Counted from the stretch's first letter, positions 18,074-27,469 are shown. The stretch: DNA of 64,000 bases from Pseudorhodoplanes sp. (GCA_022843165.1 JALHOD010000008.1:1-64000), one strand, 5' to 3'. Translations and numbers: made by a program. Notes: generated by a model from the letters alone, not told the origin.

Positions 18074-18172
18074 CGTTGGCCGCGCTTCGAAACTTGAGCA
18101 ATCAACGGGGTGGGGCGGCCCCGCATGTCTCCGCTCGGCAGACGGGATTCCCGAGAGAAGGTGTGCGGACGC

Positions 18173-19267
18173 ATGGCAATTGACGTCGTCAAGGTCGAGA
18201 TCAAGAGCGTAATGGATGCCTCGGGCCTCGAGGATCACATCCGTGCGGGGCGCGTCTCGGCCGACGAGGTGGTCGCTGTTATCGGCAAGACCGAGGGCAA
18301 CGGCGGCGTCAACGACTTCACCCGCATCCTGTCCGACCAGGCCTTCCGCAATGTGCTGCGCAAATATGGAAAACGCAGCGAAGCGGAGGTGAAATCGATT
18401 CCGATGGTGTGGTCGGGCGGCTGCGACGGCGTGATCACCCCGCACGCCACAGTGTTCGCGCGCAATGCGCGCACCGGCTCCGCCGACAAGATGCGGATCG
18501 CCATGGGCACGGCGATGAGCCCGCAGATCCTGCCCGAGAATATCGGCCGGCCGGCGATGGTGGAGAAGGTGGCGGAAGGCGTGCGGCTGGCGATGAAGGA
18601 TGCGGGCATCACCGATCCCGAGGACGTGCATTATGTGCAGACAAAGACGCCGCTCCTGACCATCGAGTCGATCCAGGATGCGCATGCGCGCGGGAAGGAC
18701 GTGTTCTGCGAGGTGCACGACTCGATGGGCGTATCGAACGGCACCACCGCGCTCGGCATCGGCGTGGCGCTCGGCGAAATCAAGATGCCGAAGGCGGAAG
18801 AGATCTGCCGAAACCTGAATTTGTATTCGTCGGTGGCTTCCTGCTCCTCGGGCGTGGAACTCGACTGCGCGCAAATCATACTGCTCGGCAACAAAGCGGG
18901 CGCCGGCGGGCGCTACCGCATCGGACACAGCGTGATGAAAGATGCACTCGACATCGACGGCATCTACGACGCAATCCGCAATGCCGGCCTAGATCTGCCG
19001 GATCGCCCGCGCGCCGATGACCTGAACGGCAAGCTGGTCAATTGCTTCATGAAGTGCGAGGCTGACAAGTCGGCACGGCTGCGCGGTCGGCGGCAGATCA
19101 TGCTCGACGATTCCGACGTGCATCATCACCGCCATGCCAAGGCAGCGGTGGGTGGGGTCGCTGCGGCGGCGATCGGCGATCCGGCGGTGTTCGTGTCGGT
19201 AGATGCGATGCATCAGGGGCCACATGGCGGTGGCCCGGTTATTGCAATCGTTGACGTGGGCGAGTGA
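18173..19267 (+). CDS. Ring-opening amidohydrolase of the cyanuric acid hydrolase/barbiturase family
   Basis: A 364-residue member of the small AtzD/barbiturase family, which hydrolyses s-triazine or pyrimidine-trione rings using three Ser-Lys pairs in a three-fold repeat. Visible landmarks are Lys39 in [13 protein letters not shown], Ser81 in [11 protein letters not shown], the Lys of QTKTPLL, the serines of [28 protein letters not shown], and [14 protein letters not shown] in the third domain. The start at 18173 gives the normal N-terminus. It heads the second LysR-linked operon with an ABC importer and an amidase. Whether the ring is cyanurate, barbiturate or another cyclic imide cannot be decided. 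The stop codon is followed by a second copy of its last 15 bases. Confidence 0.85.
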   Translation: MAIDVVKVEIKSVMDASGLEDHIRAGRVSADEVVAVIGKTEGNGGVNDFTRILSDQAFRNVLRKYGKRSEAEVKSIPMVWSGGCDGVITPHATVFARNARTGSADKMRIAMGTAMSPQILPENIGRPAMVEKVAEGVRLAMKDAGITDPEDVHYVQTKTPLLTIESIQDAHARGKDVFCEVHDSMGVSNGTTALGIGVALGEIKMPKAEEICRNLNLYSSVASCSSGVELDCAQIILLGNKAGAGGRYRIGHSVMKDALDIDGIYDAIRNAGLDLPDRPRADDLNGKLVNCFMKCEADKSARLRGRRQIMLDDSDVHHHRHAKAAVGGVAAAAIGDPAVFVSVDAMHQGPHGGGPVIAIVDVGE

Positions 19268-19376
19268 AGCCGACGTGGGCGAGTGAGACTGTGTCCATTG
19301 CGCGGATCACGGATGTAAGTTGAAGAGTGCTGGGACAAAACCTTTGCCTTCCAAGCGTAACAGGGGAGCCCTGATC

Positions 19377-20354
19377 ATGTTCAAGTTTTCTCACGTGAGC
19401 CGCGTCGCCGCGGCGATGCTGGCGCTATTGGCCGGCAGTGTTCTGAGCGCGCAGGCGCAGGACAAGGTGCGGGTCGGGGTGTTTCCGGTCGCCTCGACGC
19501 TGCCGCTGTTCGTCGCGATCGAGCGCGGTTTTTTCAAGGAGAACAATATCGAGGTCGAGATGGCCCGCCTGATCGGCGGGCCGCCGAACGTGGCGGCCAT
19601 GATCGGCAATCAGATCGACGCCGCCGCCGTGCTGGTGACGATCGAGGGCATTAACGCCAATCTGAAGAAGCCGGGTGTGGCGATGTATATCTCGCTCAAC
19701 AGCCAGAACGCCAAGTACCAGATGGAGCAGTTCGTGGTGCGCAAGGGGCTGGAGATCAAGTCGCTGGCGGACCTCAAGGGCAAGAAGATCATGTCGGCGC
19801 CAGGACCGGCCAACGTGACCATGGCGCGCGCCGCGCTCGCCGCCGCCGGCCTGAAGGAGGGCGACTACCAACTCGATCAGCTCGACATGGGCCAGCACGT
19901 CAACGCGATGACGGCGGGCACGTTCGATGCCGGCTATACGCTTGAGCCGAATGCGACCGTGATGCGCAAGAACGGCGTTGCGACGACGTTCGAAGCTGGC
20001 GTGATCGCGAAATACGTGCTCGGCAATCCGCAGGCCAATGCCTGGGTCGGCGGCTGCGCGCTCACCTCCGATTTCATCAAGGCGAAGCCGGACGTCGCCA
20101 GGCGCTTCACCGCGGCCTGGGGCAAGGCGGTGAAATTCATCAACGACAATCCGGCCGAGGCGCGCAAGCACCTCATCAAGAACACTTTTACGCCCGACGA
20201 TGTCGTGGATACGGTGCCGCTGGTCAAGTTCGAGATGGTGAACGAGCTCAAGCCCGCGGACGTCGCCGACCTCCAGCGCTTCATCGATTTCTCGGTGAAG
20301 ACCGGCACGCTTTCGGAAAAGGTCGACGTGTCGAAGTATCTGCAGAAGTTCTGA
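19377..20354 (+). CDS. ABC transporter substrate-binding protein (NitT/TauT type)
   Basis: A 325-residue periplasmic binding protein. The signal peptide (VAAAMLALLAGSVLSAQAQ) ends near residue 27. The mature part begins KVRVGVFPVASTLPLFVAIE, then FFKENNIEVEMARL, typical of the SsuA/TauA/ThiY-like fold. AGGGGAG lies eight bases before the ATG. It delivers the substrate to the ATPase and permease encoded directly downstream. The ligand is presumably the cyclic compound attacked by the upstream hydrolases. Confidence 0.92.
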   Translation: MFKFSHVSRVAAAMLALLAGSVLSAQAQDKVRVGVFPVASTLPLFVAIERGFFKENNIEVEMARLIGGPPNVAAMIGNQIDAAAVLVTIEGINANLKKPGVAMYISLNSQNAKYQMEQFVVRKGLEIKSLADLKGKKIMSAPGPANVTMARAALAAAGLKEGDYQLDQLDMGQHVNAMTAGTFDAGYTLEPNATVMRKNGVATTFEAGVIAKYVLGNPQANAWVGGCALTSDFIKAKPDVARRFTAAWGKAVKFINDNPAEARKHLIKNTFTPDDVVDTVPLVKFEMVNELKPADVADLQRFIDFSVKTGTLSEKVDVSKYLQKF

Positions 20355-20373
20355 GCGCGGACAGAAGGGGCCG

Positions 20374-21198
20374 ATGACGATGAACGCGATCGCGCCGGTC
20401 ATCGGCCCCTATCGCACCGCGTTCGGGCCTGACGGCAATCCGCCCGCGCATATCACCGCGCGCGGGCTGTGTAAGGAGTTCCAGGGCGAGGTCATCTACG
20501 ACAATTTCAACCTGGACATCCCGCGCGGCAAGTTCGTCTCAATCTTCGGGCCAAATGGCTGCGGGAAATCGACCCTGATCAACATGATTTCCGGCCTCGT
20601 GCCGGTGGGCAAGGGGGATATCCTGTTCGGCGGCAAGACGCTCGCTGACACGCGCATCGGCTATGTGTTCCAGAACTACCGCGAGGCGCTGTTCCCATGG
20701 ATGAGCGCCTTCGAGAACATCCATTACGCGCTCAAGCTGCGCAATGTGGCGGACGCGGAGGCGCGCGAGCGGGTGAAGGCGCTGGTGGCGCGGCTCGGCG
20801 TCAAGCTAGATCTGTCGCGCTATCCCTACGAGCTTTCGGGCGGCCAGCAGCAACTCGTCTCCATTATGCGCGCCCTGATCGTCGAACCGGAAGTTCTGTT
20901 CCTCGACGAGCCGTTCTCCGCGCTAGACTATGAGATGACGTTGTTCATGCGCGACCAGCTGCAGCGCATCTTCGAGGAAACCGGCACCACCACGGTGCTG
21001 GTCTCGCACGATCTGGAAGAAGCGGTCTATCTCGCCGACTACGTGCTGCTGCTCTCGCGCCGGCCGGGTCGGATCGCCGATTTCCCCATGGTTCCGCTCC
21101 CGCGCCCGCGCAACGATGAGACGCTGTCGCGCCCCGATTTCGTCGATCTGAAACGGCACTGCCTTGAAATCTTCCAGCGCGAGGTGCGGCGTCCATGA
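20374..21198 (+). CDS. ABC transporter ATP-binding protein (NitT/TauT type)
   Basis: A 274-residue ATPase with Walker A GPNGCGKSTLINMISG, Q-loop YVFQNYREALFPW, signature ELSGGQQQLVSIMRALI, Walker B VLFLDEPFSALD and switch His in LVSHDLEEAVYLAD. The last line of the family, RRPGRIADFPMVPLPRPR, is also present. It starts 19 bases after the binding-protein stop and precedes the permease by ten bases, forming a standard three-part importer. Confidence 0.94.
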   Translation: MTMNAIAPVIGPYRTAFGPDGNPPAHITARGLCKEFQGEVIYDNFNLDIPRGKFVSIFGPNGCGKSTLINMISGLVPVGKGDILFGGKTLADTRIGYVFQNYREALFPWMSAFENIHYALKLRNVADAEARERVKALVARLGVKLDLSRYPYELSGGQQQLVSIMRALIVEPEVLFLDEPFSALDYEMTLFMRDQLQRIFEETGTTTVLVSHDLEEAVYLADYVLLLSRRPGRIADFPMVPLPRPRNDETLSRPDFVDLKRHCLEIFQREVRRP

Positions 21199-21208
21199 GA
21201 TCCGAACG

Positions 21209-21970
21209 ATGAGAAGCGAGCAATTCGACAAGCTGCTGCCGGGCATCGGCGTTCTCGGCCTGATCCTGCTCTGGTACATCGGCTATTGGACGCGGATCGT
21301 CGATCCGGTACTCTTGCCCTCGCCGGACGCCGCCTTCATCGCCTTGTGGAAGGGCATGAGCGGGGGGCGCCTTCTGCACGATTTCTTCCAGACGGTGATC
21401 CGCACCTTCGCGGCGATCGCGGTGGCGAGCGTGGTCGCGATCCCGCTCGGAATCGTGCTGGGCGCAAACGAGAAGCTTTACCGCTCGGTGGAGTTCGTGG
21501 TCGATTTCTTCCGCTCCACGCCGGCCTCCGCGCTGTTTCCGCTCTTTCTCGTCATCTTCGGCGTCGGCGACGCCACCAAGATCTATGTCGCCTCTTTTGG
21601 CGCGGCGCTCGTTATCCTGTTCAACGTCGCCTACGGCGTGATGAACGCGCGCAAGACCCGCATCCTCGCCGCGCGCGTGATGGGCGCTTCGCGCTGGCAG
21701 GTCATGAAGGACGTGATCCTGATGGAGTCGCTGCCGCAAACCTTCGTCGGCCTGCGCAACGGCGTCTCGCTCGCGCTCGTGATTGTGGTGGTTGCCGAAA
21801 TGTTCATCGGCTCGGTGGACGGCCTCGGCCACCGGGTGTTCGAGGCGCAGCAATTGTTCAACATGCCCGACATGTATGCCGCGATTTTCGCGGCCGGCGC
21901 GCTCGGCTACGGCCTAAACATCATGTTCTTGCTTATCGAAAAGAGCTTCGTACACTGGTCCGGGAAATGA
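21209..21970 (+). CDS. ABC transporter permease (NitT/TauT type)
   Basis: A 253-residue inner-membrane permease with about six helices. The EAA loop is visible as ARVMGASRWQVMKDVILMES about 80 residues from the end. The start MRSEQFDKLLPGIG is chosen as the first methionine after the ATPase stop. Its TGA overlaps the ATG of the amidase gene by four bases, linking transport and amidase expression. Confidence 0.93.
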   Translation: MRSEQFDKLLPGIGVLGLILLWYIGYWTRIVDPVLLPSPDAAFIALWKGMSGGRLLHDFFQTVIRTFAAIAVASVVAIPLGIVLGANEKLYRSVEFVVDFFRSTPASALFPLFLVIFGVGDATKIYVASFGAALVILFNVAYGVMNARKTRILAARVMGASRWQVMKDVILMESLPQTFVGLRNGVSLALVIVVVAEMFIGSVDGLGHRVFEAQQLFNMPDMYAAIFAAGALGYGLNIMFLLIEKSFVHWSGK

Positions 21971-23376
21971 CGACCGATCTGTCTCGCCGCTCGGCCGTCG
22001 AGTTGCGCGACTTGATCGCGCAAGGGAAGGTGTCGCCGGTCGAGGTACTGGACGCGCATCTTGCGGCGATCGCGACTCACAACCCGAAATTCAATGCGAT
22101 TGTCACGCTGGTCGAGGAGCAGGCGCGTGCGGCGGCCGAAGCCGCAGCGGCTGAGGTCAAGTCGGGCGCGCGGCTCGGCCCGCTGCACGGTCTGCCCGTG
22201 GCGATCAAGGACGTCACGCTCACCAAGGGCATTCGCACGACGTTCGGCTCGCTCGCCTACAAGGATCATGTGCCCGATGAAGACGCGGCGGTGGTCGAGC
22301 GGCTGAAGAAGGCAGGCGCCATCATCCTCGGCAAGACCAACACCCCGGAATTTGCCGCCGGCGCCAACACCGTGAACGCGCTGTTCGGCGCGACGCGCAA
22401 TCCGTGGAATCCGGAGCTCAGCCCTGCGGGGTCCTCGGGAGGTTCGGCGGTGGCGGTGGCGACCGGCATGGTGCCATTGGCGCAGGGCACCGATTTCGGC
22501 TGCTCGATTCGCATTCCGGCTTCGTTCTGCGGCATCGTCGGCGTGCGCACCACGGGCGGCCTCATTCCGAACCGTGGCATGCGGCTGCCTTGGGATGCAG
22601 GGCAGGTGCACGGCCCGCTCGCGCGCAGCGCGGAAGACGCCGCCCTGATGCTCGACGGCATGACCGGGCTCGATCCGCTCTGGCCGACTTCGGCAGTTCC
22701 CCCGTGGCAAAGTGCGCTCGATGACGTGCGGCGCTTCGAGGACGCCAAGGGCCTGCGCATTGCCTATGCCTCGGACATTGCCGGCTTCGGTCTCGACAAG
22801 GAGATCGACGACATCTGCCGCGCCGCCGTGCGCAGGCTGGAGCAGGACGGCGCGGCGGTGGAAGAGATCGCGTTCAGCGCCGCCGACGGCTTTGCGCCCT
22901 ACAAGGTGTTGCGCGGCGAATGGATGGTCGGTCAGCAGCTCAAACGGCTCGACATGCTCGACCAGTTCGGACCCAATCTCGGCGGCAATGTGCGCGAGGG
23001 GCTCAAGCTCACCGTGCGCGATACCGCCGAAGCGGAGAACATGCGCGAGAAGGTTTGGCGGAAATTCTGCAAGCTGTTCGGCAAGTACGATTACCTCATC
23101 ACGCCGGCCGCGCCCGTGCCGCCCTATCCGGTGAGCAAGAACTATCCGGACGAGGTCGGTGGCCACAGGCTCGAAAACTACATCGACTGGATCGCGCCGG
23201 CATTCCTCGTGACGCTGGTGGGATTTCCCGCCGCCTCTGTGCCCGGAGGCAAGACCGGATCGGGCCTGCCGGTCGGCCTGCAGATTGTCGGACCCCGGTT
23301 TTCCGAGCCGCGGCTGCTCGGGCTATCCAAACTTTTGCAGCGCGCCAATCCGATCGGCTGGCCGACCTACGCGTGA
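21967..23376 (+). CDS. Amidase-signature family hydrolase
   Basis: A 469-residue amidase with the full Ser-cisSer-Lys triad: Lys81 in LPVAIKDV, Ser156 in SPAGSSGGSAVAVATG and nucleophile Ser180 in GTDFGCSIRIPAS. The spacings of 75 and 24 residues match well-studied family members. A cysteine replaces the usual Gly before the nucleophile (FGCS rather than GGS). It would hydrolyse a linear amide or urea-type bond, fitting a step after ring opening by the upstream amidohydrolase or HyuAB. It closes the LysR-linked operon and converges on the cupin gene. Confidence 0.9.
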   Translation: MTTDLSRRSAVELRDLIAQGKVSPVEVLDAHLAAIATHNPKFNAIVTLVEEQARAAAEAAAAEVKSGARLGPLHGLPVAIKDVTLTKGIRTTFGSLAYKDHVPDEDAAVVERLKKAGAIILGKTNTPEFAAGANTVNALFGATRNPWNPELSPAGSSGGSAVAVATGMVPLAQGTDFGCSIRIPASFCGIVGVRTTGGLIPNRGMRLPWDAGQVHGPLARSAEDAALMLDGMTGLDPLWPTSAVPPWQSALDDVRRFEDAKGLRIAYASDIAGFGLDKEIDDICRAAVRRLEQDGAAVEEIAFSAADGFAPYKVLRGEWMVGQQLKRLDMLDQFGPNLGGNVREGLKLTVRDTAEAENMREKVWRKFCKLFGKYDYLITPAAPVPPYPVSKNYPDEVGGHRLENYIDWIAPAFLVTLVGFPAASVPGGKTGSGLPVGLQIVGPRFSEPRLLGLSKLLQRANPIGWPTYA

Positions 23377-23408
23377 CTTGGGGCGTAATTCTCGCCTTCG
23401 CTTGCGTG

Positions 23409-23741
23409 TCAGCGGCCATCGGTCGGCGCGTTTTTGATCTCGATCAACACGTTGCGGTATTGCCAGTCGCTGATGTTCAGCAACTCATGCGGCGCACCGG
23501 CCTCGCGCCAGAGCACATCACCGGGCGTTTCGCTGGTCTCTTTCTCGCGGCCGTCCTCGAAGAACATCACGTTCTTGCCTTCGGTCATCGGCACGATGAG
23601 ATAAGGCAGGTGGTGCTGATGCCAGGCCTGTCGCTCGCCGGGATCGAGTTTCACGCGCCAGACGCGCACGTATTCGTTTTCGAACAGGATCTTGTCGCCG
23701 ATCGGGCCAAGTTCCGGTCCGCGTTTCGAGGGGCCTTTCAT
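23409..23741 (-). CDS. Small single-domain cupin protein
   Basis: A 110-residue cupin. Motif 1 is visible as DPGERQAWHQHHLPYLIVPM and motif 2 as PGDVLWREAGAPHELLNIS, supplying candidate metal ligands (three His plus an acidic residue). Small cupins of this kind bind Fe or Mn and act as dioxygenases, isomerases or sensors; none can be chosen here. Its ATG overlaps the stop of the amidohydrolase gene by four bases. It is the last gene of the long minus-strand operon starting near 31374. Confidence 0.85.
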   Translation of the reverse strand: MKGPSKRGPELGPIGDKILFENEYVRVWRVKLDPGERQAWHQHHLPYLIVPMTEGKNVMFFEDGREKETSETPGDVLWREAGAPHELLNISDWQYRNVLIEIKNAPTDGR

Positions 23742-24706
23742 TGTTGGTGCTCCTTTTTCAGGCGATCGGGATTGTCGCAGAAGATGCGCTGCCGCCGATT
23801 TTGATCGATGTTCTTCATCTGGTCATGTGGCTCGACGACGCCCATCGGGAAGGGCCAATCGGAACCGAAGATGACGTTTGACGGCGAAAAGACGCTTTCG
23901 GCGAGTTCAAGCGCAGCTTCGTCATGCATGATGCAGTCGACGCAGATGTGCCTGAGCAGTTCCTTCGGCGACTTTCCGCCGGTGGCAATGCCGGGACGTT
24001 TGGTGTCGAAGCCGCGTTCGAGACGGCCCGCAAGGATAGGCAGCGCACCACCACCATGTGCGAAGCAGAAGCGGATGCCGGGATGGCGTTCGATCACGCC
24101 TCCGAGGACGAGGTGTGACATGGCGACCGCGGATTCGTAGGGATTGCCGACAAGGTTCGACAGGTAAAAGGCCTTCAGCCGTCCGTCGGCGCATTCGCCG
24201 GGATGGAAGAAGACAAAGGCCTTTGCGCCATCAAGGGCTTGCCACAAGGGTGCGTAGGCAGGATCGGACAGGACCAGATCGCACCCGCCGGAGGGGGCAC
24301 CAAACCGCCGATGTCCCTTGGCAATCCAGTGCTGCGCGACCTCAAGCGCGAGTTGCGGGCTCTGCAATGGCAGATGAAACAGCGGTGAAAAGTGCCCGGG
24401 ATGATTTTGCGAAATGCGCTGCAGTCCGGCGTTGACGTAGAGAACCCAGTCTCTCGCGTCCTCGTTCAGCAATTCCGGCCTGTAAAGCGGCGGGGGGATG
24501 GATATCCATGCCATTTCTACGCCGTTCTTCTCCATCCAGGCGACCAAAGCCTCCGGATCGAAGAGCGGCTTCATGCCGACCTCGTGCCCGTCAACGGTCA
24601 GCACCCTGTCGGCCGCGTTCCAGCTCACGCCTTTGATCTTCGTAAGTGCGTCCAGGAAGATCGGCGCGAGATGCGCATGCACGTCGAGGCTGATGCGTTC
24701 GTTCAT
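23738..24706 (-). CDS. Amidohydrolase_2 family protein (ACMSD-like decarboxylase/hydrolase)
   Basis: A 322-residue TIM-barrel metal enzyme. Metal ligands follow the ACMSD/gamma-resorcylate-decarboxylase pattern: HxH in SLDVHAHLAP near the N-terminus, His in VFFHPGECADG, His in FCFAHGGGALP and Asp in FGSDWPFPMG. Family members decarboxylate 2-amino-3-carboxymuconate semialdehyde or hydroxybenzoates, or hydrolyse ring-fission products. Start MNERISLDVH overlaps the hydroxylase stop by four bases. Next to a RidA protein and a flavin hydroxylase, it may process an aminated ring-cleavage product; that is inference. Confidence 0.88.
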   Translation of the reverse strand: MNERISLDVHAHLAPIFLDALTKIKGVSWNAADRVLTVDGHEVGMKPLFDPEALVAWMEKNGVEMAWISIPPPLYRPELLNEDARDWVLYVNAGLQRISQNHPGHFSPLFHLPLQSPQLALEVAQHWIAKGHRRFGAPSGGCDLVLSDPAYAPLWQALDGAKAFVFFHPGECADGRLKAFYLSNLVGNPYESAVAMSHLVLGGVIERHPGIRFCFAHGGGALPILAGRLERGFDTKRPGIATGGKSPKELLRHICVDCIMHDEAALELAESVFSPSNVIFGSDWPFPMGVVEPHDQMKNIDQNRRQRIFCDNPDRLKKEHQQ

Positions 24707-26310
24707 GCCGCGCCCTTCTGTATGACAGGTGCCTGTGGGCCCATAATCCTGCGATAGATGTCTTCGGCGACGTCTGCGCGCATCGGAACAATCGCCGCGA
24801 TATGATCGTCTGGGCGAACGAGCATGACCGTGTCGGTCTCGCATCCCGCACGCTGGCGGAAGCGATCGCCAACATCGAACAGTGAGCGTTCGCGTAGCCC
24901 GGAATCAAGCGGTGCGTCGCGCCGCGAGATGATCAGGTGCTTCAGGCCCGGCGTATTGGCCGGCAGGCTCGGACGGCGGCGCACATCGGTGAAGTAGAGC
25001 GCAACGAAGCTATCATCGATCAGATCGTGCAGCCGCACCGCGCGGCCATCCGGTCCATGTAGTTCGACGTCGGGGATACGCTCGCCAACGCGCAATTCGG
25101 CCTTTTCGGTGCGCACCATCGACCAGTCGCCGGACTGATCGACATCCAGCCGGACGCCGAGCATGGTGCGCGTCAGCGCATTGGCCCAAGCCTCGCCCGA
25201 CATCGCTTTTACCGCATCTTTCTGGCCGAGCATGTATTTGCGCGCGGCTTCCGCCATTTCGCCGGAGCCCATGGTCGCGACCGGCCGCTGCTCGCGCGCA
25301 TAGCCATCGAGCAATGACTGGTCGGCCCAACCACGTGCGACCCAAGCGAGACGCCAGGGCAGATTGATCGCGTCGAGGATGCCGGTGTTCAGTCCCAGCG
25401 CCCACATCGGCGTGATCAGATGTGCGGCATCGCCCATCAGGAACACCCGGCCGCGCCGCCACTCGGCCGCGATGCGATGATGGATGCGGTAGATAATTGT
25501 GTTGAGAACTTCGAGATTCTTCACTGGCCCGATGAAATGCAGCACTTTCTCCCGGAACTCCTCTTTCGTCGGCTCGGGCAGACCGGGTGCCAGTGGATAG
25601 AGGAAGCGCCAGCAATGCGGCTGGCGAACTGTGATCATCCATTCCTGCGGATCGGCGAAATAGGCGAGGTAGGGATAGTCACGCGGATTCTCGACATCGA
25701 GATCGACTTTCACGTCGACCAGCAGCGTACGGGCGTCGAGCGATTCACCTTCAACGGCGATGCCAAGCTGCGAACGTATCGTGCTGCGCCCGCCGTCGCA
25801 GGCGAGAAGATAGGAGCCTTCGAATTCGCGCACGCCGTCCGGTGACTCGAAACTCGCGACGACGCCATCGGACATTGTACGAAACCCCGTCAGGCGATGC
25901 TGAAGATGCACCACGCCCGGCTGGCGTTCCTCGATGGCGCGATGCAGGAGCGGCTCCAGGTGATGCTGCGGCATGTTGATGACGAAAGGATAGCGTGTCT
26001 CTTCGCTGAGCAGCTCGGTGCGGACCGAAGGGCGCGCCGTATTCGTCGCGCGTTCGACATCGCCGATCTCGTCGACGCGCAAGGCCTTCGCCAGCACGCG
26101 GTCGGCGACGCCATAGCGGCGGAAGGCCTCCAGGGTGCGCGTCAGGATAGTGCCGGCCTTGGTGTCGCTGGAGAGGCCGGCATCTTCCTCGAACAGGCGA
26201 AAGGGCACGCCATAGAAATGCAGGCCGAGCGCGGTGGTCAAGCCCACCGGGCCGGCGCCCACGATCAGGACCGGTTTCATCTTTTTGCTGCTGGTATGTC
26301 CGTCACTCAT
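24703..26310 (-). CDS. FAD-dependent aromatic hydroxylase (MhpA/PheA type)
   Basis: A 535-residue group-A flavoprotein monooxygenase. The FAD fold begins VLIVGAGPVGLTTALG (GxGxxG), the DG motif is YLLACDGGRSTIRSQLG, and the GD motif is MGDAAHLITPMWALGLNTG. A C-terminal thioredoxin-like domain of about 150 residues is present, as in 3-(3-hydroxyphenyl)propionate and phenol hydroxylases. It would hydroxylate an aromatic or N-heteroaromatic ring with NAD(P)H and O2. An internal Met at residue 11 (KKMKPVLIVG) is an alternative start. The gene overlaps the SDR stop by eight bases. Confidence 0.9.
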   Translation of the reverse strand: MSDGHTSSKKMKPVLIVGAGPVGLTTALGLHFYGVPFRLFEEDAGLSSDTKAGTILTRTLEAFRRYGVADRVLAKALRVDEIGDVERATNTARPSVRTELLSEETRYPFVINMPQHHLEPLLHRAIEERQPGVVHLQHRLTGFRTMSDGVVASFESPDGVREFEGSYLLACDGGRSTIRSQLGIAVEGESLDARTLLVDVKVDLDVENPRDYPYLAYFADPQEWMITVRQPHCWRFLYPLAPGLPEPTKEEFREKVLHFIGPVKNLEVLNTIIYRIHHRIAAEWRRGRVFLMGDAAHLITPMWALGLNTGILDAINLPWRLAWVARGWADQSLLDGYAREQRPVATMGSGEMAEAARKYMLGQKDAVKAMSGEAWANALTRTMLGVRLDVDQSGDWSMVRTEKAELRVGERIPDVELHGPDGRAVRLHDLIDDSFVALYFTDVRRRPSLPANTPGLKHLIISRRDAPLDSGLRERSLFDVGDRFRQRAGCETDTVMLVRPDDHIAAIVPMRADVAEDIYRRIMGPQAPVIQKGAA

Positions 26311-27043
26311 CCTGCACCGGATAGGAAAAGTCGCGACTGAGCAGTGAGGCCGTCATGGTGGCGGCATCCGACAGGAGAAAGAGCAGGGGCCCGACCACAT
26401 CCTCCGGTGAGCCGACGCCGGTGGATGCGCGCCAGCGCTCGTGATCGGCACCGGCATTGGCGGCGCGGTATTGCGGAGTGTCGATCACGCCAGGTGCAAT
26501 GAGGTTGAATTTCACGCGATGCTGGGCCACTTCCTTTGCCGCACTTTTCACGAAAGCGATCAGCGCCCCCTTGCTGGCGGCATAGGCGGAGGCCTGCGGC
26601 CAGCCCTGATGCGCGAGGCCGGAGGAGAAGGCAACGATGCTGCCACGCCGGCGTCCGATCATGCCGCCGATGGCGGCCTGGTAGCACCAGACCACGCCAT
26701 CGAGATTGGTCCGGATCACCCGCCGCCACTCGTCCGGCGGCATTTCGTGAACGGCGTTGCGTGGCTGAATGGCGGCGCCGCAGACGAGGCCATCGATGCG
26801 GCCGTTGTCGCGTTCAATTTCGTTGAAGGCCTTGATCACCGCGTCGCGGTCGCCGACATCGAGACGCTTTGCCGCGATGGAAGCGTTTTCGTCTTTCACC
26901 GAGGCCATCGCCACTTCGTCGACATCGCAGATGACGACCCGCGCGCCAGCCTTTGCCGCCGCCAGCGCCAGCGCGCGGCCGATGCCGTTGCCGCCGCCCG
27001 TGACGACGATCACATCTCCATTGGCCTCGAAGCGCGCTTTCAT
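26303..27043 (-). CDS. Short-chain dehydrogenase/reductase
   Basis: A 246-residue classical SDR. The cofactor motif is VVTGGGNGIGRALALAAAKA, the acidic residue of ICDVDEV suggests NAD(H), and the catalytic Ser, Tyr and Lys are in AFSSGLAHQG and SAYAASKGALIAF. It oxidises or reduces an alcohol/ketone intermediate. The ATG at 27043 is preferred over a GTG six bases earlier. It sits between RidA and the hydroxylase in the operon; the substrate is unknown. Confidence 0.92.
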   Translation of the reverse strand: MKARFEANGDVIVVTGGGNGIGRALALAAAKAGARVVICDVDEVAMASVKDENASIAAKRLDVGDRDAVIKAFNEIERDNGRIDGLVCGAAIQPRNAVHEMPPDEWRRVIRTNLDGVVWCYQAAIGGMIGRRRGSIVAFSSGLAHQGWPQASAYAASKGALIAFVKSAAKEVAQHRVKFNLIAPGVIDTPQYRAANAGADHERWRASTGVGSPEDVVGPLLFLLSDAATMTASLLSRDFSYPVQDE

Positions 27044-27062
27044 GGGCACTCGCTCGGAAAGG

Positions 27063-27461
27063 TCAGCCGTTCGGCAGAACCGCGATGGCGTTGATCTCGA
27101 TCAGGTAGTCGGGGGACACGAATTTGGTCACTTCGACCATGGTCGAGGCCGGCGCGATGCCGGTGAAATATTCGCGGCGCACTTTATGGATGGCTTCGAA
27201 ATGCTCCATGTTACGCACATAGACGTCGACGCGCACGATGTCGTCGAGCGTTCCGCCGGCTTCCTCGACCGCGGCCTTCAGGTTTTCGCAGACCTGACGT
27301 GTCTGCGCGTCAATATTGCCGACGCCGGTGATGCTGCCGTCGGAATGACGCGCGGTCATGCCGGAGATGAAAACCAGCTTCCCCTTCGCTTCGATCGCGG
27401 TGGCGTGCGAGAAATGTCCGTTCGGCTGGCGGAGCTTCTTCGATGTAATCTGCTGTTTCAT
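27063..27461 (-). CDS. RidA/YjgF-family protein (possible enamine or 2-aminomuconate deaminase)
   Basis: A 132-residue RidA-family protein. Family features are GHFSHATAIEAKGKLVFISG, GNIDAQTRQVCENLKAAVEE, VRVDVYVRNMEHFEAI and the C-terminal IEINAIAVLP. GAGG precedes the ATG by seven bases. RidA proteins hydrolyse reactive enamines, and a subgroup deaminates 2-aminomuconate in aminophenol and tryptophan breakdown. The archetypal substrate-binding Arg is not obvious in the C-terminal segment, which fits a specialised catabolic member. The ACMSD-like amidohydrolase in the same operon makes a deaminase role attractive. Confidence 0.88.
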   Translation of the reverse strand: MKQQITSKKLRQPNGHFSHATAIEAKGKLVFISGMTARHSDGSITGVGNIDAQTRQVCENLKAAVEEAGGTLDDIVRVDVYVRNMEHFEAIHKVRREYFTGIAPASTMVEVTKFVSPDYLIEINAIAVLPNG

Positions 27462-27469
27462 GTCACGCC

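Noticed and set aside
21907-23166. 419-codon minus-strand frame opposite the amidase gene
   Set aside because: Antisense to an amidase with a complete catalytic triad; no independent signal.
23434-23447. TTGATCTCGATCAA, a perfect FNR-type palindrome
   Set aside because: It lies inside the 3' part of the small cupin gene, where it encodes IEI-type codons, with no promoter context or start nearby; probably chance.
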